Source: Chloroflexota bacterium (GTDB taxonomy: Bacteria > Chloroflexota > Anaerolineae > B4-G1). Taken from it: a stretch of DNA of 9,704 bases. The notes beneath the pieces were generated by a model. That model had not been told where the DNA came from, did not search any database, and was given only the letters and a program-made list of their open reading frames with translations. The DNA lies in contig QMOC01000050.1 of assembly GCA_003648085.1 (NCBI GenBank), forward strand, positions 1 to 9,704, written 5' to 3'. A program made the translations under genes and the position numbers. Shown here piece after piece: positions 1-5,923 of the stretch (within the stretch, counting starts at the first letter, position 1; every line of letters starts with the position of its first letter).

Positions 1-1
1 G

Positions 2-106
2 AACTATCCTGCCTGTGGGAAAGGGGTGAAACTTCATACCCGTGCCGAGTATGTTGGCGAAAGTGGCATTTTTTCTCTCTCAGGAATGAACAGGAATGAG
101 CGCTAA
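2..106 (+). CDS. Possible 3' tail of an unidentified upstream gene
   Basis: The frame starting at base 2 is open from the left edge to a TAA at 104-106. The visible tail begins NYPACGKGVKLH and ends SGMNRNER. It has an ordinary residue mix, unlike the competing open frame at base 1, which is rich in Trp and Cys. It would overlap the hdrA start by 11 bases, fitting the tight packing of this operon. I do not recognise the family, and only about 34 residues are visible. The stretch could instead be a non-coding leader of hdrA. Confidence 0.35.
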   Translation, partial: NYPACGKGVKLHTRAEYVGESGIFSLSGMNRNER

Positions 107-3100
107 CAATTGCGCAGGAACTGGAAATGTCGTCGGCGCAGTGATGGTCGTCGGCGGGGGAATCGCCGGCATACAGGCGTCACTGGACTTGGCCGAGGCC
201 GGCTACAAGGTCTACCTGGTTGAGCAGAAGTCGGCCATTGGCGGCCACATGGCGCAACTGGATAAGACGTTCCCCACCAACGACTGCGCCATGTGCATCG
301 TCAGCCCCAAGTTAGTGGACTGTGGCCGCCATCGCAACATTGAACTGTTGGTGGATAGCGATGTGATGGGGGTGCGTGGGGAGGCCGGGAATTTCACCGT
401 CCGTGTGCGGACCCGTCCCCGTTACATTGATCTGGATAAGTGCACCGGCTGCGGCGACTGCGCCAACGTCTGTCCCGTGATTATCCCCAGTCACTTCGAC
501 GAGGGGTTAGCGGTCCAGCGGGCGGTCTATAAACTCTACCCTCAGGCGGTGCCCAATGCTTACGCCATCGAGAAGCGGGGCATCGCTCCCTGCCGTGACG
601 CCTGCCCTGCCCACCAGCGCGCCCAGGGTTACATCGCTCTCATCCGTGAGGGCCGCTACGAGGACGCGCTACGGGTAATTAAAGAGGACAATCCCTTCCC
701 CGGCATCTGCGGACGCATCTGTAACCATCGCTGTGAGGACGCCTGCAATCGGGGCAAATTGGATGATCCCATTAACATCCACGCGCTCAAACGGTTTGTC
801 ACCGATAAGGTTTATGCTCAGCCCCGCGTTCCACCAGAGCCCTGTGAGCGCAAGTATGACGAGCGGGTCGCCATCATCGGCGCAGGCCCCTGTGGCCTCA
901 CCGCCGCTCAAGACTTATGCAAACTGGGGTACGCGGTCACCGTCTTCGAGGCGCTGCCTGTGGCCGGTGGGATGCTGCGTGTGGGGGTGCCCGAGTACCG
1001 CCTTCCCTCCTGGATCGTGGACCGGGAGGTGCAGGACATCGTGGACCTGGGGGTTGAACTGCGTCTCAACACGATGGTCGAGAACCTGGATGACGTCTTC
1101 GCTGAGGGGTTCGATGCGGTGCTCATTGCCGTCGGCGCGCACGAGGGGCGCATGCTCCCCATCGAAGGAGTCGACCTGGACGGAGTGATGGTCAACACTG
1201 TTTTCCTGCGCGATGTGCGGCTGGGTAATCCGCCCGACATTGCTGGGCGGCGAGTGATGGTGCTGGGTGGTGGCAACGTGGCGGTGGATGTGGCCCGCAC
1301 GGCGGTGCGGCTGGGCGCGGCGGAGGTCCATATGGCCTGCCTGGAGAGCCGTGAGAGGATGCCAGCCCATCCCTGGGAGATCGAGGCGGCCGAGGCCGAG
1401 GGTGTGCAGATTCACCCCAGTCGCTCCTTCAAGCGCATTGTCTCCGATGGCAACGGACGGGTAGGGGGAGTGGAGTGTCTAAACGTTACCTTTATGCAGT
1501 TCGATGAGACAGGGCGGTTGACACTGGAGACGGAGCCAGGTTCGGAGCACATCATCCCCTGTGATATGGTCGTCTTCTCCATTGGGCAGCGGGCTGGTCT
1601 GGCCTTCATCCCGGAGAGTGCCGGCGTCGGCATCACCCGCCAGCAGACTATTGCCGTCAATCCCAACACGCTGGCGGCGACGCGGCCGGGGGTCTTCGCG
1701 GCGGGTGACGCGACGACCGGGACGGCGTTCGTCATCGAAGCGGTCGCCTCCGGTCATCGGGCTGCTGAGTCTATCCACCGCTACCTGCGGGGCGAGGAAC
1801 TGGAGCCGGAATTGAAGCCGGAACTACCTGTGGTGGACTTGAGCCGGGCGGAAATTCAGGAGCGGGTTCGGCGAGGGGAGGTAAAGGTCACCCCCAGAGT
1901 GCCGATGCCTGAGTTACCGGTGGAGGATCGAGTACGTAACTTCGCCGAGGTGGAGACCGGCTACACCGAGGAGCAGGCTCAAGCAGAGGCAGCCCGCTGT
2001 CTGGCCTGCGGCATCTGTTCCGAGTGCCTGAGTTGCTGGTACACCTGCCAGGCCGACGCCATCAACCACGATATGGTGGAGCGCGTTCAGGATGTCCAGG
2101 TGGGCGCGATTATCCTGGCCCCTGGTTACGAGGTCTACCAGGCCGAGCAGGCGGAGGAGTACGGCTGGGGTCGCTTCCCCAACGTGGTCACCGCGCTCCA
2201 GTTCGAGCGGCTATTGAGCGCGTCTGGCCCGACCTACGGGCACGTGCAGCGCCCATCGGACGGGCGGGTGCCGAGGAAGATTGCGTTCTTGCAATGCGTC
2301 GGTTCCCGCGATCAGACCCACGACTATTGCTCGGCGATCTGCTGTATGTATGCCACCAAAGAAGCCATTATGGCCGTCGAGCACGAGCCGAATACCCAGG
2401 TCACCATCTTTATGATGGATATGCGGGCTTTCAGCAAGGGATACGAGGAGTACTACCGCCGGGCACAGGAACGGTATGGCATCCGCTACGTCCGTTCTCG
2501 TATTTCATTCGTGCGGGAGGATCCCAGGACGCATAATCTCATTTTGAGGTACGTTAGCGAGTCAGCGAGTCAGCGAATCAGCGATAGGGAAGAGGGTGAT
2601 TCGCCATTTGCTACCCGCAATTCGCCGATTGTCGAGGAAGAGTTTGACTTGGTGGTGCTCTCTGTGGGGATGGAGATTGCGGAGGGAGTGCGCGAATTGG
2701 GGCGGCGGCTGGGCGTGGAACTGGACGAGCACGGGTTCTGTCGCACGCTTCCCTTCCAACCGCTGCAAACGAGCCGTCCGGGAATCTTCGCCGTGGGGCC
2801 GTTCCGCGAACCGAAGGACATCCCCGAATCGGTGGTCGAGGCCAGCGGCGCGGCGGCGGCTGCTGGGGCGATCGTGGCCCCGGCTCGCTGGACTTGCACG
2901 CGGGAGGTGGCGTATCCGCCGGAGCGGGACGTGAGCGCGGAGGAACCGCGCATCGGCGTTTTCGTCTGCCATTGCGGGTCCAACATCGGCGGCTTCCTCG
3001 ACGTGCCGGCGGTGGCGGAGTACGCGGCGAGCCTGCCGGGGGTGGTGCACGCCGAGCACAACCTGTACACCTGTTCGCAGGATTCGATCCAGCACATCAC

Positions 3101-4793
3101 GGAGAAGACGCGGGAATTGGGGCTCAACCGGGTCGTGGTCGCCTCCTGTACGCCGCTGACCCACGAGTCACTGTTTCAAGACAGTATCCGCCAGGCGGGG
3201 CTGAACCCCGGTATGTTCCAGATGGCCAACATTCGCAATCAGTGCTCGTGGGTCCATTCCAACGACTGGGAAGCGGCGACGGAGAAGGCCAAAGACCTAG
3301 TGCGGATGGCGGTGGCGAAGGCACTGCGATTGGAGCCGCTGCACAAGACTGAGGTGCCGGTGCAGAAGGCGGTGCTGGTCATCGGCGGTGGTGTGGCGGG
3401 GATGACGGCGGCGCTGACGTTGGCCGACCAGGGCTTCCCGGTGCATCTGGTCGAGCGGGCGGAGCGGCTGGGCGGTAACCTGTGGAACATTGGTACACTG
3501 GTAGATTGGGAAACTGGTGGTCTGGTAAATTGGGAAACTGGTAAATTGGTAAATTGGGGAGAGGTGGTGCAGGAATCGGTTAACCAATCTACCAATCCAC
3601 CAGTCCACCAATCTACCAACCTGGTATGGCGCGACCCGCAGGAATTCCTCCGGCGACTGATCAAGCAGGTGGAAAGCCATCCTCAGATCACCGTGCACTT
3701 GCGGAGTGAGTTCCTGGAGAGCAGCGGCTTCGTTGGTAATTTCACCTCACGGCTGCGCGGTCCCGACGGGGAGAGCGAGGTGCGCCACGGGGCGACGATT
3801 GTGGCGACGGGCGGCGTGGAGTATCGGGGGCCGGAGTACGGCTACGGCACGGATCCGCGCATTGTCACACAGCAGGAGTTTGAGGCACGGCTGGCCGCGG
3901 GCGATGACTTGCCCGATTCGGTGGTGATGATCCTCTGCGTCGGGCCGGCGGAGCGGTATTGTTCCCGCATCTGCTGCACGACGGCGATAAAGAACGCGCT
4001 GGCGCTCAAGCGGCTCAATCCAGATGCACAGATCACGGTGCTGTATCGGGACATCCGCACGTATGGCTTCAAAGAGCGGCTGTACCGGGAAGCGCGGCGG
4101 CAGGGCGTGGTGTTCGTGCGCTACGACTTCGACCGCAAGCCGCAAGTAGAGGTTTCAGGTTCTAGGTTGGGCGAACCTGAAACCTCAAACCCGGAACCTG
4201 AAACCCAACTAAAGATCACTGTGTGGGAATCAGGGCTGGGCGCAGAGTTGGTACTTCATCCCGACTTGCTCGTGCTCAGTATGCCGGTGGTGCCGCCGGA
4301 GGGGGCGGATGAACTGGCGACACGGCTCAAGGTGCCGGTGGACCTGGACGGTTTCTTCCTGGAGGCGCACGTCAAACTCCGGCCTGTGGACTTCTCCAGC
4401 GACGGCGTGTTTATGGCCGGGATGGCCCACTACCCCAAGTTCCTAGACGAGACGATAGTGCAAGCGCGGGCGGCCGCGGCCCGGGCGATGACCATCGTGA
4501 GCAGGGACGTGCTCGAGGTCGGCGGCGTCGTGGCGCAGGTAGACGCGGAGAAATGTGTCGGATGCCTGACCTGCGTGCGCATCTGTCCATACGACGTGCC
4601 CCAGATTCGGGCCGACTTCAGTGGGGTGGGGGGCATCGTTGGCGCGGCCTACATCGAGCCGGCCCAGTGCCACGGCTGCGGCATCTGCGTCGCTGAGTGT
4701 CCGGCCAAGGCTATTCAACTGCTCCACTACCGAGACGTGCAGGTGGAGGCGGAGATTGCGGCGCTGATGGAGCCGGAGATGATTGAGGTGTGA
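96..4793 (+). CDS. hdrA: Giant HdrA-type flavoprotein: two HdrA modules with an inserted GltD/NfnB-like NAD(P)H module
   Basis: Cytoplasmic flavin/iron-sulfur electron hub of 1565 aa; single-module HdrA is roughly 650 aa.
Domains in order:
- HdrA FAD Rossmann motif (VVGGGIAG, residues 18-25) with the HdrA-type Cys pair C64/C67.
- 4Fe-4S motif C116/119/122/126.
- GltD/NfnB/DPD-like insert: Cys-rich N-domain (C166, C170, C205, C209, C213, C217), FAD motif IIGAGPCG around 262-267, NAD(P) Rossmann motif VMVLGGGNVA (387-396) and flavin motif GVFAAGD (532-538).
- Cys-rich ferredoxin-like segment 635-651.
- HdrA C-terminal part with C734, C745, C749, C750.
- Second HdrA module: CHC at 958-960, C1018, C1050, FAD motif at 1097-1102, C1281, C1289/1293/1294.
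- Two 4Fe-4S motifs (C1487-1497 and C1525-1535).
The insert is typical of NAD(P)H-oxidising subunits, so HdrA probably takes NAD(P)H electrons and may bifurcate them (inference). ATG 96 has AGGA at 82-85; ATG 144 is an alternative start. Three in-frame repeat-derived inserts are annotated separately. Confidence 0.93.
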   Translation: MSANNCAGTGNVVGAVMVVGGGIAGIQASLDLAEAGYKVYLVEQKSAIGGHMAQLDKTFPTNDCAMCIVSPKLVDCGRHRNIELLVDSDVMGVRGEAGNFTVRVRTRPRYIDLDKCTGCGDCANVCPVIIPSHFDEGLAVQRAVYKLYPQAVPNAYAIEKRGIAPCRDACPAHQRAQGYIALIREGRYEDALRVIKEDNPFPGICGRICNHRCEDACNRGKLDDPINIHALKRFVTDKVYAQPRVPPEPCERKYDERVAIIGAGPCGLTAAQDLCKLGYAVTVFEALPVAGGMLRVGVPEYRLPSWIVDREVQDIVDLGVELRLNTMVENLDDVFAEGFDAVLIAVGAHEGRMLPIEGVDLDGVMVNTVFLRDVRLGNPPDIAGRRVMVLGGGNVAVDVARTAVRLGAAEVHMACLESRERMPAHPWEIEAAEAEGVQIHPSRSFKRIVSDGNGRVGGVECLNVTFMQFDETGRLTLETEPGSEHIIPCDMVVFSIGQRAGLAFIPESAGVGITRQQTIAVNPNTLAATRPGVFAAGDATTGTAFVIEAVASGHRAAESIHRYLRGEELEPELKPELPVVDLSRAEIQERVRRGEVKVTPRVPMPELPVEDRVRNFAEVETGYTEEQAQAEAARCLACGICSECLSCWYTCQADAINHDMVERVQDVQVGAIILAPGYEVYQAEQAEEYGWGRFPNVVTALQFERLLSASGPTYGHVQRPSDGRVPRKIAFLQCVGSRDQTHDYCSAICCMYATKEAIMAVEHEPNTQVTIFMMDMRAFSKGYEEYYRRAQERYGIRYVRSRISFVREDPRTHNLILRYVSESASQRISDREEGDSPFATRNSPIVEEEFDLVVLSVGMEIAEGVRELGRRLGVELDEHGFCRTLPFQPLQTSRPGIFAVGPFREPKDIPESVVEASGAAAAAGAIVAPARWTCTREVAYPPERDVSAEEPRIGVFVCHCGSNIGGFLDVPAVAEYAASLPGVVHAEHNLYTCSQDSIQHITEKTRELGLNRVVVASCTPLTHESLFQDSIRQAGLNPGMFQMANIRNQCSWVHSNDWEAATEKAKDLVRMAVAKALRLEPLHKTEVPVQKAVLVIGGGVAGMTAALTLADQGFPVHLVERAERLGGNLWNIGTLVDWETGGLVNWETGKLVNWGEVVQESVNQSTNPPVHQSTNLVWRDPQEFLRRLIKQVESHPQITVHLRSEFLESSGFVGNFTSRLRGPDGESEVRHGATIVATGGVEYRGPEYGYGTDPRIVTQQEFEARLAAGDDLPDSVVMILCVGPAERYCSRICCTTAIKNALALKRLNPDAQITVLYRDIRTYGFKERLYREARRQGVVFVRYDFDRKPQVEVSGSRLGEPETSNPEPETQLKITVWESGLGAELVLHPDLLVLSMPVVPPEGADELATRLKVPVDLDGFFLEAHVKLRPVDFSSDGVFMAGMAHYPKFLDETIVQARAAAARAMTIVSRDVLEVGGVVAQVDAEKCVGCLTCVRICPYDVPQIRADFSGVGGIVGAAYIEPAQCHGCGICVAECPAKAIQLLHYRDVQVEAEIAALMEPEMIEV
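2545..2637. repeat. Repeat-derived in-frame insert 1 in hdrA
   Basis: Three 8-base units stand in tandem: GCGAGTCA at 2557-2564 and 2565-2572, then GCGAATCA at 2573-2580, followed by GCGA. The reverse complement of the third unit, TGATTCGC, lies at 2597-2604. ATTCGC recurs near 2620-2625. The segment encodes roughly residues 819-846, a Ser/Glu/Arg-rich stretch with no HdrA motif. It sits just before the conserved LVVLSVG strand of the first HdrA module. The frame is kept. The boundaries are approximate. Confidence 0.7.
3489..3622. repeat. Repeat-derived in-frame insert 2 in hdrA, tandem and inverted
   Basis: The left half repeats units of the form CTGGTAGATTGGGAAA (3498-3513), CTGGTAAATTGGGAAA (3522-3537) and a variant at 3538-3560. 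The right half carries the opposite orientation: GGTAGATTGG at 3500-3509 has exact reverse complements CCAATCTACC at 3584-3593 and 3608-3617. It encodes low-complexity sequence (LVDWETGG, LVNWETGK, then NQSTNPPVHQSTN) at about residues 1133-1175, between the second FAD-binding segment and a helix starting near PQEFLRRL. It is more AT-rich than the surrounding gene. Confidence 0.85.
4147..4211. repeat. Repeat-derived in-frame insert 3 in hdrA, inverted repeat
   Basis: AGGTTTCAGGTTC (4150-4162) is the exact reverse complement of GAACCTGAAACCT (4173-4185), giving 13-bp arms around a 10-nt loop. A second copy of GAACCTGAAACC lies at 4194-4205. The segment encodes about residues 1351-1372, a Ser/Glu/Pro/Thr-rich loop. 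It lies shortly before the LLVLS strand of the second HdrA module, roughly the position that insert 1 holds in the first module. Confidence 0.85.
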
Positions 4794-4795
4794 GA

Positions 4796-5248
4796 ATGAA
4801 CGACGCGCACTTTGAACCGAAAATCCTGGCCTTCTGCTGCCGCCACTGCGCCTACGCCGCGGCCGATCTGGCGGGGGGTATGCGCATCCAATACCCGCCC
4901 AACGTGCGCATCGTCGAGGTGCCCTGTTCGGGTCGGGTGGAGGTGACGGAGATACTCCACGCCTTTGAGCGCGGCGTGGATGGCGTGATGGTGGCCGGCT
5001 GACTGGAGGGCGATTGTCATTACCTGGAAGGTAATCTCAACGCCAAACGGAGAGTGAGGTATGTCGCCGGTCTGCTCGACCAGATCGGGCTGGGTGGGGA
5101 GCGTGTCACGATGGTGAACCTTTCTTCTGCAATGGGGGCGCAGTTTGCAGAGATGGTGACGGAGATGACGGAGAGAGTGCGGGAGTTGGGGCCTAATCCC
5201 CTCTACGCAATACGCAATATGAACGGAGGTCACGATGATTGTCGCTGA
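4796..5248 (+). CDS. mvhD: MvhD-type [2Fe-2S] hydrogenase/Hdr delta subunit, selenoprotein with in-frame UGA (Sec69)
   Basis: Small iron-sulfur protein that passes electrons between HdrA and its partners, 150 aa with one recoded codon.
Before the TGA the family motifs are clear: CCRHCAYAAADLAG (C14, C15, C18), IQYPPNVRI and PCSGR (C44). The TGA at 5000-5002 follows DGVMVAG and is followed in the same frame by LEGDCHYLEGN (C74), then KRRVRYVAGLL and a normal MvhD C-terminus. Family members have Cys, or Sec in methanogen VhuD, in this Gly-(Cys/Sec)-x-x-Gly-Asp-Cys-His-Tyr motif. A hairpin downstream fits a bacterial SECIS.
ATG 4796 is chosen because GAGGTG (4785-4790) is 5 nt upstream; GTG 4790 is an alternative. 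The gene starts 2 bases after the hdrA stop and overlaps metV by 14 bases. Neighbouring genes use TGA as an ordinary stop, so the code is standard. A nonsense mutation or sequencing error is the alternative, but conservation after the TGA argues against decay. Confidence 0.88.
5009..5044 (+). promoter_or_regulatory. Candidate bacterial SECIS hairpin for Sec insertion in mvhD
   Basis: The hairpin begins 6 nt after the TGA at 5000-5002. The lower stem is GGCG 5009-5012 with CGCC 5041-5044. A5013 is bulged. A middle stem pairs TTG 5014-5016 with CAA 5038-5040. A 2x2 internal loop follows (TC 5017-5018 opposite CT 5036-5037). The upper stem is ATTACC 5019-5024 with GGTAAT 5030-5035. The apical loop is TGGAA 5025-5029. 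Thirteen pairs form in total, and the loop starts 23 nt after the TGA. A G early in the apical loop and a short upper stem are known features of bacterial SECIS elements, which recruit SelB. Pairing was found by eye, with no folding energy calculated. Confidence 0.75.
5204..5219. repeat. Short tandem TACGCAA repeat at the mvhD 3' end
   Basis: TACGCAA occurs twice in tandem (5204-5210 and 5211-5217) followed by TA. It encodes part of the probably unconserved MvhD tail (NPLYAIRN), just before the metV ribosome binding site. It may be a remnant of the kind of interspersed repeat seen inside hdrA. At two units it could also be chance. Confidence 0.35.
5225..5230 (+). promoter_or_regulatory. Ribosome binding site of metV inside mvhD
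   Basis: GGAGGT lies 4 nt upstream of the metV ATG at 5235 and within the last codons of mvhD. Ribosomes that complete the Sec-containing mvhD would terminate at 5248, past the metV start. Translational coupling to successful UGA readthrough is therefore possible (inference). Confidence 0.65.
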
Positions 5249-5915
5249 ACAGAAGCCGCTTGCGGAGATTATGGAACTGCTGGGCGATGCCCGAAAGGTG
5301 CTCGTCGTGGGCTGTGGCACCTGTGTGACTGTCTGCTTTGCCGGTGGTGAGAAAGAAGTCGGCATTCTGGCCTCGGCGTTGCGGATGATGAGCAAACTGG
5401 AGGGGCACCCGATGGAGGTAGATGAGGCCACGGTACAGCGCCAATGCGAGTGGGAATACATTGACCCGTTGGAGGAGCGGTTGGGGGAGTATGATGTGGT
5501 CCTCAGCCTGGCCTGTGGCATCGGCGTGCAGGCGATGAATGAGCGCTTCCCCGACACGCTCACCCTGCCGGGGCTCAACACCACCTTCCTGGGCCTGCCG
5601 GAGGAGCAAGGAGTGTGGGAGGAGCGATGTCAGGCCTGTGGTGACTGTATCCTGGGTCTCACTGCCGGCATCTGTCCCATCGCTCGCTGCTCCAAGCAGT
5701 TGCTCAATGGGCCCTGTGGTGGCTCCCAGAACGGGGTGTGCGAGGTAGATCCTGACATTCCCTGCGCGTGGCAACTGATCTGGGAGCGGGCGGTCAAACT
5801 GGGGAGGGTGGATCAATTGCTGGAGATACAGCCCCCCAAGGATTGGTCGAAGAGTCGCGATGGCGGCCCGCGCAAGATCGTGCGCGAGGACCTGCGGCTG
5901 GTGGAAGCGGAGTGA
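5235..5915 (+). CDS. metV: MetV, zinc/iron-sulfur partner of methylene-THF reductase
   Basis: Partner subunit of methylene-tetrahydrofolate reductase in acetogen-type two-subunit enzymes, where it links MetF to the electron donor. The 226 aa are close to the usual size. The N-terminal part has GCGTCVTVC (C27, C30, C34). The C-terminal MTHFR_C-type domain has CQACGDC (C132, C135, C138), CPIARC (C147, C152), GPCGGS (C161), then C169 and CAW (C177). The GPCGGS...GVCEV...CAW order is the family signature. ATG 5235 is supported by GGAGGT 4 nt upstream and overlaps mvhD by 14 bases; metF follows after 8 bases. The stop is TGA. Cluster type and exact ligands cannot be read from sequence alone. Confidence 0.9.
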   Translation: MIVAEQKPLAEIMELLGDARKVLVVGCGTCVTVCFAGGEKEVGILASALRMMSKLEGHPMEVDEATVQRQCEWEYIDPLEERLGEYDVVLSLACGIGVQAMNERFPDTLTLPGLNTTFLGLPEEQGVWEERCQACGDCILGLTAGICPIARCSKQLLNGPCGGSQNGVCEVDPDIPCAWQLIWERAVKLGRVDQLLEIQPPKDWSKSRDGGPRKIVREDLRLVEAE

Positions 5916-5923
5916 GGTGAGCA

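Noticed and set aside
52..74. Terminator ending in six T residues upstream of hdrA
   Set aside because: The T-run at 69-74 has no convincing GC-rich hairpin before it, and the region is better explained as coding tail.
1..99. Alternative upstream tail in the base-1 frame ending with an ATGA overlap at 96-99
   Set aside because: The stop/start overlap is attractive, but the peptide is rich in Trp and Cys and less protein-like than the base-2 frame. It remains possible.
591..1800. A separate gltD/nfnB gene inside hdrA
   Set aside because: There is no stop codon or obvious ribosome binding site at its borders; HdrA sequence continues in frame on both sides, so it is an inserted domain.
3489..3622. 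CRISPR array
   Set aside because: Units are 16 bases or shorter, directly abutting, without unique spacers, and present in both orientations inside an open reading frame.
4796..5002. Two separate small genes or a pseudogene at the mvhD locus
   Set aside because: Both halves are in the same frame, make one full-length MvhD, and keep conserved residues on both sides of the TGA; a SECIS-like hairpin follows.
4727..5584. Long antisense frame across mvhD and metV (about 285 codons)
   Set aside because: It is the mirror of real plus-strand genes in GC-rich DNA, has no recognisable motif, and its product is low-complexity Ser/Thr/His-rich sequence.
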